A stretch of DNA of 64,000 nt from Anabaena sphaerica FACHB-251 (GTDB lineage Bacteria; Cyanobacteriota; Cyanobacteriia; Cyanobacteriales; Nostocaceae), in assembly GCF_014696825.1 (NCBI RefSeq), contig NZ_JACJQU010000001.1:620001-684000 (forward strand), given 5' to 3'. A program made the position numbers and the translations under genes. Positions 18,510-28,789 of this stretch are shown piece by piece. Within the stretch, counting starts at the first letter, position 1; every line of letters starts with the position of its first letter. The notes beneath the pieces are model-generated. The model saw nothing but the letters and a program-made list of their open reading frames with translations. It did no database searches and had not been told where the DNA came from.

Positions 18510-19514
18510 ATGAATAAGCAGCAGTTTGAGGAAATTCTAGAAAAGTTCAAAAAAGCACCTGTGGAATTTGAGGTGTTGTGTTTAGTGCTGAAAGGGCTTC
18601 CTAATGGTGAGATTGCTAAGTCACGGAAAAGTGCTAAAGGAACTATCAGCAAAACAGTTTCTAATATATATGAAAAGTTTGGTATTAAAAGTGAATTCCC
18701 AGGAGATCAACCTCAAAGAGATAAATTAAAGGATTTATTTCTACAGCATAAACCTGAGTGGGTAAGTAATGATTTTTCTGTCTCTACAGATGAGAATATC
18801 AAGCAGTTAGAAAATATAACCAATAAAGGTCTAATTCCATTAGTTCCATCAGATGAGGAATTAGTTCCAGAACTTGAAGAAGAGTTGATATCTTTTGCTA
18901 TCAGTATACTGGAAGAGATCGGATTTGATGAAATATTTAAGATGAAAAGAGCATTGGATTTTGTTGGTTATAAACCGAAAATAAATATAATTGCAGATAA
19001 ACGCTATCAACTATTTCTTGAATATTCTTCCAACTTGGGCTTAAGTGTTTCTATTAATAAAAATATTTTAGAACCACATTTACTAAATTTGAAATATTGG
19101 GTAGATCTAGGCGATAGTAATTGGAATACAGAAATAGCCGGAATTTTCTTAGTAATTCCAGGCAAAGAAAATTTATTTTTACATTCACTTAAACCTAAAT
19201 ATTGGAATATATTAGAAATTGAAGGTAAAACCATAGGTGATGTTTATTTAAATGACCAAGAAAATCCAGAGTATTACGATAACACAACACAGGAAACAAC
19301 TAAAAAATGTCTTGAGGGATTTAATAAATCTGATCTGAGTGACAGTGAAAGTTACCTAAATATTAATGAGAATAAGGAATTTAACTTTAACTATACCTGG
19401 CAAATGGTTATAAATTCTAGAGCAGTATTAAAAGATTTTCTGATTTATTTTGGAAAAATTTTAATGAATATACAATCGGGTGACACATCTGATATTGATG
19501 ATATACCTTTCTAA
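18510..19514 (+). CDS. Protein with N-terminal vMAP-type helix-turn-helix domain
   Basis: 334 residues from the ATG at 18510. MNKQQFEEILEKFKKAPVEF followed by EVLCLVLKGLPNGEIAKSRKSAKGTISKTVSNIYEKFGI is a LuxR-like HTH that I recognise as the N-terminal domain of vWA-MoxR-associated proteins in cyanobacteria. The rest (DUF1822-like LFLEYSSNLGLSV ... IAGIFLVIPGKENLFLHSLKP) is a beta-rich effector part. The DUF1822 comparison is tentative. An earlier in-frame start at 18426 would translate repeat-like DNA. Upstream sequence contains a decayed copy of the gene's own start (see findings). Confidence 0.65.
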   Translation: MNKQQFEEILEKFKKAPVEFEVLCLVLKGLPNGEIAKSRKSAKGTISKTVSNIYEKFGIKSEFPGDQPQRDKLKDLFLQHKPEWVSNDFSVSTDENIKQLENITNKGLIPLVPSDEELVPELEEELISFAISILEEIGFDEIFKMKRALDFVGYKPKINIIADKRYQLFLEYSSNLGLSVSINKNILEPHLLNLKYWVDLGDSNWNTEIAGIFLVIPGKENLFLHSLKPKYWNILEIEGKTIGDVYLNDQENPEYYDNTTQETTKKCLEGFNKSDLSDSESYLNINENKEFNFNYTWQMVINSRAVLKDFLIYFGKILMNIQSGDTSDIDDIPF

Positions 19515-20002
19515 AAAATCCAAATAAAAGCATTGACAGCATTTAGTAGCACAAAAAATTTGTTTAATAACTAACTTTTTTAGCTTTTGTATTCATATTC
19601 CCATATTTTTACCAATAAACTCCCAGTAATAAGAAAAACAACTTGTTGTAATGGAAATATTTTGATTTTGTAAAGTTTCTCAGTAAGTAGGTTGATAGAC
19701 TTGACACAGGTTCTAACAGTAGTAAAATTTCGACATCAAAGAAAAATCAAGGCAACTAGATACATACCAGTGTACAATACTACCAATAGGACACCTTATT
19801 GCTGGGCATGAGACAGAACAACCTGGCGTTAGCTATTGAACTCATTCCGGGTTAGGATGATAAGCTAACGATGTCTTGATTAAATATCGATATTGAGTTC
19901 TTGAGATTTTATGGACAAAAGTCCACCAGATGGCAGTATTATCCTCCCCTAAGCTGGCGAAATAGTCTCCCAGCGAGGGGGAGGCATTAGGAGGAATTTA
20001 TT
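19515..20002. other. Long leader region upstream of mgtE
   Basis: No ORF. It contains the two stem-loops described in the next entry. The rest is AT-rich with no recognised motif; the classical M-box core was looked for and not found. Confidence 0.5.
19827..19984 (+). promoter_or_regulatory. Structured 5' leader of mgtE
   Basis: Stem 1: CGTTAGCT (19827-19834) pairs perfectly with AGCTAACG (19863-19870). Stem 2: CCTCCCC with GGGGGAGG and the inner GCTGG/CCAGC (19943-19984). Stem 2 ends about five bases before the Shine-Dalgarno AGGAGG at 19989-19994. The position suggests control of mgtE translation or transcription, possibly by Mg2+, but it does not match the M-box I know. Confidence 0.5.
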
Positions 20003-21352
20003 ATGCTCACACAGGAAGTTCGCAATTCATTGGATCTTGCTGACTTAAACCAGTTGAAATGTGATTTAAATAATCTACAACCCGTGGATGTAGGGGAATA
20101 TATATCACTCTTACCAGAAAAACAAAGGGCGATCGCATTTCGTTTACTTAACAAATCTCAAGCCATAGATGCCTTTGAATATTTACCCACAGAAGTACAA
20201 GAAGAACTGATAAATTCTTTACATGATGCCCAAGTAGTACATCTTGTAGAAGAAATGAGTCCTGATGAAAGGGCATACTTGTTTGATGAACTACCAGCAG
20301 GAGTAGTCAAACGGTTATTACAACAACTCAGTCCTGAACAAAGACAAGCAACCGCAACAATTCTTGGCTATCCAGAAGGGACTGCTGGCCGGGTAATGAC
20401 AACTGAATATGTGCGGCTGCGTCAAGGTTTGACTGTGGGTGAAGCCTTAACTAAAATTCGCTTGCAAGATGAAGATAAAGAAACAATTTACTACGCTTAT
20501 GTTACCGATGATAATCGCACTTTGGTTAGTGTTGTGTCCTTGCGTCAATTATTATTTACTTTTCCAGATGTCTTAATTAAAGATATTGCCAGCAGTCATG
20601 TCGTTAAAGTGAGAACTGAAACCCTACAGGAAGAAGTTGCTCGCATTATGCAGCGTTACGATTTAATTGCTATGCCTGTAGTTGACAGGGAAGATAGATT
20701 AGTAGGCATTATTACTATTGATGATGTCATTGATATTTTAGAAGAAGAAGCCACAGAAGATATCCAAAAATTGGCGGGGGTGAGTGGTGACGAAGAAGCT
20801 TTGTCTCCTCCCCATGTTACCATTCGCAAACGGTTGCCTTGGTTATTGGGTATTATGGGATTGTATATAGGTGCTGCTAGTGCGATCGCTCCCTTTCAAC
20901 AAGTAATTGCTGCTGTACCAGTCCTCGCTGTAATTATGCCGATATTTTCTAACACAGGTGGGACTGTAGGTATTCAAGCTTTAACCGTGACAATTCGCGG
21001 TTTGGGTGTAGGGGAAGTCACACCCAAAGACACTGCCAAAATTCTCCGCAAAGAACTTTTAGCTGGTTTAGGTACAGCCCTGGCTTTATGTATAACCATG
21101 ATGTTACTTTCTCTAATTTGGGCTAAACCTCACGAAAGATGGGTGGCTTTGGTTGCGGGAGCAGTTATGGCAACGAATACAATGGTTGCTGTTAGCTTGG
21201 GAACTTTGCTACCAATGGGATTACAACGACTCAAGTTAGATCCTGCCTTGATGAGTGGTCCCTTAGTAACAACGTTACTGGATACTATTGGCTTTTTAAC
21301 CTTCCTCAGCATGATTTCTATTGCTTTGAAAGTATTTAATTTACAATCGTGA
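20003..21352 (+). CDS. mgtE: Magnesium transporter MgtE
   Basis: 449 residues. Order: N domain of helical repeats (AFEYLPTEVQEELINSL, VEEMSPDERAYLFDELP), then two CBS domains (GRVMTTEYVRLRQGLTVGEAL, RYDLIAMPVVDREDRLVGIITIDDVIDILEEEATEDIQK) and five TM helices (from RLPWLLGIMGLYIGA). The pore signature is GGTVGIQALTVTIRGL followed by a SLGTLLPM loop. This is a Mg2+-gated Mg2+ channel in the plasma membrane. A strong AGGAGG Shine-Dalgarno sits 9 bp before the ATG. Confidence 0.96.
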   Translation: MLTQEVRNSLDLADLNQLKCDLNNLQPVDVGEYISLLPEKQRAIAFRLLNKSQAIDAFEYLPTEVQEELINSLHDAQVVHLVEEMSPDERAYLFDELPAGVVKRLLQQLSPEQRQATATILGYPEGTAGRVMTTEYVRLRQGLTVGEALTKIRLQDEDKETIYYAYVTDDNRTLVSVVSLRQLLFTFPDVLIKDIASSHVVKVRTETLQEEVARIMQRYDLIAMPVVDREDRLVGIITIDDVIDILEEEATEDIQKLAGVSGDEEALSPPHVTIRKRLPWLLGIMGLYIGAASAIAPFQQVIAAVPVLAVIMPIFSNTGGTVGIQALTVTIRGLGVGEVTPKDTAKILRKELLAGLGTALALCITMMLLSLIWAKPHERWVALVAGAVMATNTMVAVSLGTLLPMGLQRLKLDPALMSGPLVTTLLDTIGFLTFLSMISIALKVFNLQS

Positions 21353-21484
21353 AATACGGACAGTTAAATCTGGGCATTCTAGCAATTGCAAAGTTAATTT
21401 TTAGGCTGGCAATTACCCAGTCAAATTATTTTTGGGACTTATCACAAATAAACTCGGTCTTGGTCAAAAATTTCTTCTAGTAGG

Positions 21485-22126
21485 ATGACACACAAACACA
21501 TGAGTAAATTATTTGCAACTCTAACACTGACAACTGGTACAGCTTTAACTCTCATCCTAATGGGAATAGCTCCCTCTCAATTCGCTGGGATAATTCCATT
21601 AGAGTCTATCAGTAGTAACCCCGCTCTAGCGCAGACAGGGATTAACCTAACAAGTCTGCGTAGTGCTTCTCTCTCTAAGCATAACGGTTATCGCTCCATA
21701 CATCGTAGCCCTGCTCTGACTACAAGTAATTCTCTTGATAACACCGCTCAAACTTGGGCCCAATACTTAGCAACCAATGGAGTGTTTGAACACAGTACCC
21801 CCAGCCAACGCAATAATGCTGGAGAAAATTTGTATGTTTCATATACTACAGCATCCTCAGTAGACTCAACCACCCTGTCCAACACAGCAGTGAAGAAGTG
21901 GTACGATGAAGTTTCAGCCTACAACTATTCAAATCCAGGGTTTTCCAGCCAAACTGGGCATTTTACCCAGGTAGTCTGGAAGAGCAGTACCCAATTAGGT
22001 TGTGGTGCGGCACAGGGCGTTAAAACCATTAATGGAACTAAGTATAACGCCTTCTATGTGGTCTGCCAGTATGCTCCCGCTGGTAATGTGCAAGGGCAAT
22101 TTCCTGCTAACGTGCTGAAACCCTAG
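21485..22126 (+). CDS. Secreted CAP-domain (SCP/PR-1-like) protein
   Basis: 213 residues. N-terminal signal: hydrophobic LFATLTLTTGTALTLILMGI and a cleavage region around ALAQ (residue ~50). CAP domain: LSKHNGYRSIHRSPALTTS, NTAQTWAQYLATNGVFEHS, NNAGENLYVSYT, GHFTQVVWKSSTQLGCGAA and YVVCQYAPAGNVQGQFPANV. The His in HS, the Glu in GEN and the His in GHFTQVVW correspond to the CAP cavity residues. Role in bacteria is not settled. Single gene between mgtE and pyrB. Confidence 0.92.
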   Translation: MTHKHMSKLFATLTLTTGTALTLILMGIAPSQFAGIIPLESISSNPALAQTGINLTSLRSASLSKHNGYRSIHRSPALTTSNSLDNTAQTWAQYLATNGVFEHSTPSQRNNAGENLYVSYTTASSVDSTTLSNTAVKKWYDEVSAYNYSNPGFSSQTGHFTQVVWKSSTQLGCGAAQGVKTINGTKYNAFYVVCQYAPAGNVQGQFPANVLKP

Positions 22127-22296
22127 TATTCAAAAGATTGAACTTAGCACCAGCAACTTCTGTTGGTGCAATTAAAATTTAGTTAATCTGAATCAGATGG
22201 CACAAGAAAAGTGATAGACACAGGTGTTATCATTGCTACTGCATATACAAATTTACACGCTGTAGAGTGTCATACAACCTCAACTCAGAACTATTT

Positions 22297-23304
22297 ATGC
22301 CTACTACTACTTGGAATCGTCATCACATTCTTTCCCTAGCTGACTTCACAACCGCTGAATATAACGCGGTTTTGCAAACTGCGGCTTCGTTTCAAGAGGT
22401 GCTATCACGCAGAACAAAGAAAGTACCCACTTTACAGGGACAGGTGGTGGCAAATTTATTTTTTGAACCTTCTACCCGCACCCGTAGTAGTTTTGAAATT
22501 GCTGCTAAAAGGTTAAGTGCAGATACGCTCAATTTTGCTGCGGCTACTTCTTCCATGACTAAAGGAGAGACGATTTTAGATACTGCTAAAACCTATTTAG
22601 CGATGGGTACGGATATTATGGTGATCCGTCATAAAGAAGCAGGAGTACCGCAAGCGATCGCTCAAGAAATGGATCGTTTAGGTGTAAAAGTCAGCGTCTT
22701 AAATGCTGGTGATGGACAACATGAACATCCATCCCAAGGATTACTTGATTTATTTACAATTTGTAGTTTAATTGACCCTGCACAACCCAGAATTGAATTA
22801 TTAGAAGGTAAAAAAATCGCCATTGTTGGAGATATTTTACACTCTCGTGTTGCCCGTTCTAATATTTGGAGTTTAACCGCTAGTGGTGCAGAGGTTCATT
22901 TAGCAGCACCTCCCACATTATTACCGAAATTCTTTGCTGAATATTTAGGTGCAACAGACTCAGAAAACTTGAAATCAAAACGTTTATTTACTCATTGGCA
23001 GCTAGAACCAGCCTTAGAAAACGCAGATTTTGTGATGACATTGCGTTTACAAAAAGAACGGATGACAGCACATTTATTACCGAGTTTAAGGGAATATCAT
23101 CAATTATTTGGGATTACTAGAAATAAGTTAAAACTCTGTAAACCTAATGTTAAAGTTTTGCATCCAGGACCAGTAAATCGGGGTGTAGAAATTAGCTCTG
23201 ATTTAATGGATGATCCTGAATTTAGCTTAATTCAAGATCAAGTAACTAGTGGTGTTGCTGTGAGGATGGCACTGTTGTATTTTATCGGTAGTGGTAGGGC
23301 GTAA
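22297..23304 (+). CDS. pyrB: Aspartate carbamoyltransferase catalytic subunit
   Basis: 335 residues. It condenses carbamoyl phosphate with aspartate in pyrimidine biosynthesis. Carbamoyl-phosphate loop [12 protein letters not shown], then [48 protein letters not shown] and [13 protein letters not shown] are all present. The ATG at 22297 ([12 protein letters not shown]) gives the usual N-terminus; a GTG at 22267 would add ten residues. No pyrI regulatory-chain gene nearby, as expected in cyanobacteria. Confidence 0.96.
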   Translation: MPTTTWNRHHILSLADFTTAEYNAVLQTAASFQEVLSRRTKKVPTLQGQVVANLFFEPSTRTRSSFEIAAKRLSADTLNFAAATSSMTKGETILDTAKTYLAMGTDIMVIRHKEAGVPQAIAQEMDRLGVKVSVLNAGDGQHEHPSQGLLDLFTICSLIDPAQPRIELLEGKKIAIVGDILHSRVARSNIWSLTASGAEVHLAAPPTLLPKFFAEYLGATDSENLKSKRLFTHWQLEPALENADFVMTLRLQKERMTAHLLPSLREYHQLFGITRNKLKLCKPNVKVLHPGPVNRGVEISSDLMDDPEFSLIQDQVTSGVAVRMALLYFIGSGRA

Positions 23305-23316
23305 TTTAGAATTAAT

Positions 23317-24315
23317 ATGGATGCCATATTTGCTGATAGAATTCGTGGAGTTTTATTTGGTCAAGCCGTTGGAGATGCACTAGGTTTTGGAACTGAGTTT
23401 TTAGCTCGTTCTGAAGTAATATTTACATATCCTCATGGATTAACAAACTACTCACAAATCAGATATTTTTCGAGAATTACTAACAAATTTGAACAAGTTG
23501 ATGATTGGAGATGGAAACCTGGAGACTGGACTGATGATACTGACCAAATGCTTTGTATTCTTGATAGTTTATTAGCACAAAAACAAGTTAATATTCAAGA
23601 TATTGCTACTCGTTTTCAAGATTGGGCTATTATTGATGGTTTTGGTATTGGTGGTACAGTTTACAAAATGGTTCATCATCCAGAATTTTTGCGAGATCCT
23701 CATCGTGTAGCTGAAGAATATTGGCGGTCTAAAAATCGGGAAACAGCAGCTAACGGGGGAGTAATGCGGACTTCAGTATTAGGAATATGGGAATATTTTG
23801 ACGCGGATAAAGTTCGTAATAACGCTGAAAATGTATGTAAAATAACCCATGCAGATCCTCGTTGTGTTGCTTCCTGTGTTGCTGTTTCTTTAGCAATTAG
23901 TCACCTGATACAAGGTGTAGAAGATGTGAATTTATTGGTTGATGAAATAGCGAATGATGTCAAATCATTCCATCCAGAGATAGAAGAATCCTTTCACAAA
24001 GCAAAAGCAGATTCATTAGATGATTTAGACTTAGATGAAGGTTTGAATGCTAACGAAAGTTATAGGTTAAGCTATACATTAAAAACCTTGGGGGCTGGTT
24101 TTTGGGCTTTACTTCATGCTGAAAACTTTGCAGAAGGTATTCTTGCCATTATTCAAGAAGGGGGAGATGCAGATACAAATGCTGCTGTCGCTGGTGCATT
24201 GTTAGGGGCAAAATTTGGTTATCAAGGAATTGATAATAAATGGATAGAAGGTTTAGTTTATCAACAGGAATTAGACGCTAGAGTAGATGATTTAATTAGG
24301 TTAATTGATGAATGA
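23317..24315 (+). CDS. ADP-ribosylglycohydrolase family protein
   Basis: 332 residues. DraG/ARH fold: RIRGVLFGQAVGDALGFGTE at the start, the Mg-binding WTDDTDQM near residue 69, ANGGVMRTSVLGI and a C-terminal EGGDADTNAAVAGALLGAKFG. These residues bind the two Mg ions and ADP-ribose. It probably removes ADP-ribose from a protein or a small molecule; the substrate is not known. It begins 12 bp after pyrB and may be co-transcribed with it. Confidence 0.9.
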   Translation: MDAIFADRIRGVLFGQAVGDALGFGTEFLARSEVIFTYPHGLTNYSQIRYFSRITNKFEQVDDWRWKPGDWTDDTDQMLCILDSLLAQKQVNIQDIATRFQDWAIIDGFGIGGTVYKMVHHPEFLRDPHRVAEEYWRSKNRETAANGGVMRTSVLGIWEYFDADKVRNNAENVCKITHADPRCVASCVAVSLAISHLIQGVEDVNLLVDEIANDVKSFHPEIEESFHKAKADSLDDLDLDEGLNANESYRLSYTLKTLGAGFWALLHAENFAEGILAIIQEGGDADTNAAVAGALLGAKFGYQGIDNKWIEGLVYQQELDARVDDLIRLIDE

Positions 24316-24636
24316 TGATTTTCAGGATTTAATTTGTCTGAATCAGGATGTCCAGGATTAAAGGATTTACAAGATAAGTAACTAGGAAGCTGGTAAAATA
24401 TATGAAATTTTTGATCCTGATTTGATATAATATTTATGATTGATAGGAAAATATAAATATTAATTAGCTAACTCTAGTTCCTCACTCTAGTTTGCTAATT
24501 ATCTAGTTAATCCTAGTCATGGTTAATTACTGAAAAATACCTGTTTTCATCCTGTAAATCCTTTAATCCTGTAAATCCTGATTCAGACAAATTCCTTAAC
24601 TAGAAACTTGCATTATAGTCACTCTATCACCCACTA
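24316..24636. repeat. Inverted dispersed repeats (AATCAGGAT.../...ATCCTGATT)
   Basis: Two facing copies of a repeat lie at about 24337-24378 (CTGAATCAGGATGTCCAGGA) and 24548-24594 (CCTGTAAATCCTGATTCAG), flanking about 170 bp of AT-rich DNA. Related pieces are at about 5004-5080, 32424-32446 and 53971-53997. No gene in the interval. Confidence 0.8.
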
Positions 24637-25218
24637 TTGACAATGACAGCTATCACCATTAATTTAAACCCTATTGTCAGATTTACCGACGATCAATTTT
24701 ATCAACTATGTCGGGAAAACCCAGAAGTCAAATTTGAGAGGAGTGCAAAAGGAGAATTATTAATCATGTCACCAACAGGAGGAGAAACTGGAAAAAGCAA
24801 CTCAGAAATTAACGCTGATTTTGTAATTTGGAACCGCCAAAATAAACTAGGAGTTTGTTTTGATTCTTCCACCTGCTTTAAATTGCCTAATGGTGCAAAT
24901 CGTTCTCCTGATGTAGCTTGGATAAAAAAAGAAAGATGGGATAGTTTAACAATAGAAGAAAAAACAAAATTTCCTCCGATTGCGCCTGATTTTGTTTTAG
25001 AATTAATGTCACCTACAGATAGCTTGCAAGAAACCCAAAAGAAAATGCAAGAATATATAGATAACGGTGTAAAATTAGGTTGGTTAATTAATCCGAAAAG
25101 GCGACAAGTAGAAATTTATCGTTTAGGTAAACCGATAGAAATATTAACCTCACCGTCAGAATTATCAGGAGAAGATATTTTACCAGGATTTATTTTAAAT
25201 ATGGCAATAGTTTGGTAA
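24637..25218 (+). CDS. Uma2 family (DUF820) putative endonuclease
   Basis: 193 residues. PD-(D/E)XK-like fold of the Uma2 family: FYQLCRENPEVKFERSAKGELLIMSPTGG, RSPDVAWIKKERW, PDFVLELMSPTDS (D and E-x-K-like residues), then MQEYIDNGVKLGWLINPKRRQVEIYR. The family is greatly expanded in cyanobacteria and is often linked to mobile DNA; function not established. Two more intact copies lie at 28116 and 54416. Confidence 0.9.
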   Translation: MTMTAITINLNPIVRFTDDQFYQLCRENPEVKFERSAKGELLIMSPTGGETGKSNSEINADFVIWNRQNKLGVCFDSSTCFKLPNGANRSPDVAWIKKERWDSLTIEEKTKFPPIAPDFVLELMSPTDSLQETQKKMQEYIDNGVKLGWLINPKRRQVEIYRLGKPIEILTSPSELSGEDILPGFILNMAIVW

Positions 25219-25243
25219 TTGAAATATTAGAGAAATATACAAT

Positions 25244-25479
25244 ATGATGACAAATTTAAATTTATAAATAGACGAAAACTTAATCAAAGAAGCACTGGAA
25301 CTGAGTGGTTATAGTGATCAAAGTGCTGTAATTGCAGAAGCTTTAAAACAGTATATACAACGGCGAAAACAGCAGGAGATTAATTATAGAACTATTTGGT
25401 ATAATTGAATATGAAGATAATTATGACTACAAACAACAAAGATATAGAGAATAAAGTTATAGTTGATACAGTTGTTGGA
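25244..25479 (+). pseudogene. Decayed vapBC-like toxin-antitoxin remnant
   Basis: From ATG 25244 the frame reads MMTNLNL, then an in-frame TAA, then IDENLIKEALELSGYSDQSA with VIAEALKQYIQRRKQQEI, a VapB-type ribbon-helix-helix antitoxin. A frameshift follows; the shifted frame continues as IELFGIIEYEDNYDYKQQR and ends YRE-stop at 25452-25454. Right after it VIVDTVVG is the start of a PIN-domain VapC (normally MVIVDTVVW), which then breaks off into a CTTTGCGTCTCTGCG repeat. Thus the antitoxin is doubly broken and only about eight codons of the toxin remain. Confidence 0.82.
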
Positions 25480-25600
25480 AAATTTCGGAGTTTTCTCCTT
25501 CTCTTTGCGTCTCTGCGTGAGATAAAACCCACTAATTTTCACCTACCATATAAAATTATAAAATTAAAGCAAAAGACAAATCTGAACACAAGCACACTCC

Positions 25601-28036
25601 ATGCGTATTTCTTTAAATTGGCTGCGGGAACTAGTAGAGATAAAACTGACTCCAGAAGAACTAGCTGAAACCTTGACAATGGCAGGGTTTGAAGTCGAAG
25701 ATATAGAAGATCGCCGTACTTGGGCAGATGGCGTTGTCATAGGTAAAGTGCTGGAACGTCAACCGCACCCCAACGCAGATAAACTGAGTGTCTGTACAGT
25801 AGATATTGGTGCATCTGAGACTTTAAATATTGTCTGTGGTGCGGCCAATGTTCGCGCAGATATTTATGTACCAGTCGCAACCACAGGTACTTACCTACCC
25901 AACATCGACTTAAAAATTAAACCGGCAAAACTCAGAGGTGTACCATCTAACGGGATGATCTGTTCTTTAAAAGAACTGGGTTTACCGACTGATGTAGATG
26001 GGATTCATATTTTCACCCCAGAAAATCTCTCCTTGGGTAGTGATGTACGTCCCTTGTTGGGTTTAGATGATGTCATCTTAGATGTCACTGCAACTGCTAA
26101 CCGTGCTGATGCTTTATCGATGGTGGGTATCGCGAGGGAAGTTGCTGCTTTGACTGGTGGAAAGTTGTCTATTCCCCAACCGGAAGCAGTGACAATTAAC
26201 AAGAGTGCAGGAAACCTAACTTTAAAAATTTCGGAAACCAAAGCTTGTCCTGCTTACATTGGTACTGTTGTTGAACAGATAAAAATTGCCCCTTCTCCTG
26301 AGTGGTTACAACAGCGTTTGCGTTCTGCTGGGGTAAGACCAATTAATAATGTGGTGGATATCACTAATTATGTATTGTTAGAAAGGGGACAACCTCTGCA
26401 CGCTTTTGATCAGGAAAGATTAAAATCTGTAGCTGGTAGTGAAAATTTAACCATTGGTGTGCGCTTTGCTGAAGCTGGAGAAACTCTGAAAACTTTAGAT
26501 GGACAAACCCGCACTTTGTCAACCCAGAATTTATTAATTACTGCTAATAATAAAGCTGTGGCTTTAGCAGGAGTAATGGGTGGTGAAGAAACTGAAGTTC
26601 ATGAAGGTACACAAAGCTTAGTTTTAGAAGCAGCTTTATTTGAATCTGTGGCTATTCGTCGTTCTTCCCGCAGTGTGGGCTTAAGAAGTGAGGCTTCGGG
26701 TAGATATGAACGAGGAGTAAATCGCGCAGAATTAGAAATAGCTTGTAACCGCGCTTTATCGTTAATCACTGAATTAGCAGATGGTGTAATTGTCCAACAA
26801 GAAATTGCTGATACTCGTCCTGATCCTGCTAACTGGTCTCATTCTATTGTGCTGCGGTTAGATAGAATTAATGAAGTGCTAGGACCCATTGATTTGGGAG
26901 TAGAAACAGGAGAACTGGAAGCTGAAGATGTAGAAAGAATTTTGACTGCTTTGGGATGTGAATTAACTGATAATAATGACCGCACTTGGAAGGTGACAGT
27001 ACCACCTTATCGTTACCGCGATTTAGAACGGGAAATTGATTTAATTGAAGAAATCGCCCGTCTTTATGGTTATGATAATTTCGTTGATACTTTACCAGAA
27101 AAAACAGAACCTGGTTATCTATCTTTAGATCAAGAATTGCTGCGGAAGTTACGGGCATATTTGCGGGCTGAAGGTTTAACAGAATTAATGCACTATTCTT
27201 TGGTAAAGCCAGGGGAGGATAAACAGATTGTTCTTGCTAACCCTTTATTTGCAGAATATTCAGCGTTGCGAACTGATTTAATTTCTGGATTGATTGATGC
27301 TTTTCAATACAATTTAGAACAGGGAAATGGGGCGCTAAATGGTTTTGAAATCGGGCGCATTTTCTGGCAAGAAGAAGAGGGTTTGCAAGAAGCTGAGATG
27401 CTGGCTGGTATTATGGGTGGTGATGCTACCCTTGGTAAATGGTCACGGGGTGGACGTGAACAGCAGATGACGTGGTTTGAAGCTAAGGGCATTTTAGAAA
27501 GTGTCTTTCAACAATTTGGTTTAGAGGTAGAATTTCAACCAGAAAATCGAGATTCACGTTTACATCCAGGACGTACCGCTTCTTTATGGGTAAGGGGTAA
27601 TAGGTTGGGAACTTTTGGACAAGTTCACCCCCAACTGCGACGGGAAAAAAGTTTACCAGATGCGGTTTTTGTGTTCCAATTGAGTTTGGATACGCTATTG
27701 AATGCGTTGGATAATGATGATTTACTAGTTCCCAAGTTTAAATCCTATTCTACCTATCCAGCTAGTGATAGAGATTTAGCATTTTTCGCACCTGTGAAGG
27801 TGACAGTTTCGGAAATTGAAAAAGTGATTACTAAAGCTGGTAAAGGTTTATTAGACTCGGTGGAAGTGTTTGATGAGTACAGAGGTGAAAATGTCCCCGC
27901 AGGACAGCGGAGTTTAGCTTTTCGCTTAATTTATCGAGTCAGCGATCGCACTCTCACCGATAATGAAGTTGAACCAGTTCATGATAAAGTGCGTACTGCT
28001 TTGGTGGAAAAATTCGGCGTGAGTCTGAGAAGTTAA
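25601..28036 (+). CDS. pheT: Phenylalanyl-tRNA synthetase beta subunit
   Basis: 811 residues, normal length. N-terminal [20 protein letters not shown], tRNA-binding (EMAP/OB) part [21 protein letters not shown]3/B4 editing region ([11 protein letters not shown]), B5 (RRYYDVTVP-like [21 protein letters not shown]) and the C-terminal ferredoxin-fold anticodon-binding domain ([19 protein letters not shown]). It pairs with PheS, which is not adjacent here. Confidence 0.97.
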   Translation: MRISLNWLRELVEIKLTPEELAETLTMAGFEVEDIEDRRTWADGVVIGKVLERQPHPNADKLSVCTVDIGASETLNIVCGAANVRADIYVPVATTGTYLPNIDLKIKPAKLRGVPSNGMICSLKELGLPTDVDGIHIFTPENLSLGSDVRPLLGLDDVILDVTATANRADALSMVGIAREVAALTGGKLSIPQPEAVTINKSAGNLTLKISETKACPAYIGTVVEQIKIAPSPEWLQQRLRSAGVRPINNVVDITNYVLLERGQPLHAFDQERLKSVAGSENLTIGVRFAEAGETLKTLDGQTRTLSTQNLLITANNKAVALAGVMGGEETEVHEGTQSLVLEAALFESVAIRRSSRSVGLRSEASGRYERGVNRAELEIACNRALSLITELADGVIVQQEIADTRPDPANWSHSIVLRLDRINEVLGPIDLGVETGELEAEDVERILTALGCELTDNNDRTWKVTVPPYRYRDLEREIDLIEEIARLYGYDNFVDTLPEKTEPGYLSLDQELLRKLRAYLRAEGLTELMHYSLVKPGEDKQIVLANPLFAEYSALRTDLISGLIDAFQYNLEQGNGALNGFEIGRIFWQEEEGLQEAEMLAGIMGGDATLGKWSRGGREQQMTWFEAKGILESVFQQFGLEVEFQPENRDSRLHPGRTASLWVRGNRLGTFGQVHPQLRREKSLPDAVFVFQLSLDTLLNALDNDDLLVPKFKSYSTYPASDRDLAFFAPVKVTVSEIEKVITKAGKGLLDSVEVFDEYRGENVPAGQRSLAFRLIYRVSDRTLTDNEVEPVHDKVRTALVEKFGVSLRS

Positions 28037-28115
28037 TTCTTAGGTAATTGGTAATGGGTAATTGGTAATTGGTAATAGTTTTCTATTTACTAATTGCTAA
28101 TTGCCATTATCAAAA

Positions 28116-28655
28116 CTACTCAAAAACAGGAGGCCAAATTTCCGAAATTACCACCTCAAAATCAGGTAATAAATCAGGAATTGTTAAAATCTCACCATCT
28201 TTTAAAATCACTGTTTCACCATGACGAGAAACTTCTAACGTTCTAGTTTTAGGATTAATTAAAATTCCTACTTGTGAACCTAATTTAATAAATTCTTGAA
28301 TCTTGTTTCTCAGTTTATCTATAGAATCGGTTTTAGATTTTACTTCCACTACCAAATCAGGAACTAATTCTGCATAATCTTCTGTTGATATTTTCAATCT
28401 CTCAGCACGAACAAAAGAAACATCGGGCGCACGTAAATCAGAATTTGGTAACTTAAACCCCGCGCTAGAACCCACTACACGGCCTAGTTTACGAGGTCTA
28501 ACCCAGTTTCTTAACAAAGCTGCAAACTCAGTACCTACCTCTTCTGGTTCATAACCCGAAGGACTCATAATAATGATACTTCCATCAACTAATTCCATGC
28601 GATAGTCTGGATATGCTATCTGTATTTCTTCTAGTTCTTTCACGGTTAAAGACAT
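28116..28655 (-). CDS. Uma2 family (DUF820) putative endonuclease
   Basis: 179 residues. MELVDGSIIIMSPSGYEPEEVGTEFAALL, LRAPDVSFVRAERL, PDLVVEVKSKTDSI (Asp...E-x-K) and IQEFIKLGSQVGILINPKTRTLEV are the Uma2 signatures. Sequence differs clearly from the copy at 24637, so it is not a recent duplicate. Convergent with pheT. Function unknown. Confidence 0.9.
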   Translation of the reverse strand: MSLTVKELEEIQIAYPDYRMELVDGSIIIMSPSGYEPEEVGTEFAALLRNWVRPRKLGRVVGSSAGFKLPNSDLRAPDVSFVRAERLKISTEDYAELVPDLVVEVKSKTDSIDKLRNKIQEFIKLGSQVGILINPKTRTLEVSRHGETVILKDGEILTIPDLLPDFEVVISEIWPPVFE

Positions 28656-28789
28656 GATGGTTTTCTCCTGAAATACTACGGAAATACTCTATTGATTGTG
28701 ATTAATTGTTGCATTTTATTATATCATACTTATATGATAAAAGTGCTTTTGAATCATGACCTTCACCTTAACACAGGAGTAATAAAATC

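Noticed and set aside
25405-25668. 87-residue open frame before pheT
   Set aside because: It starts in the broken vapB, passes through the vapC stub and a repeat, and overlaps the pheT start; a by-product of the pseudogene.
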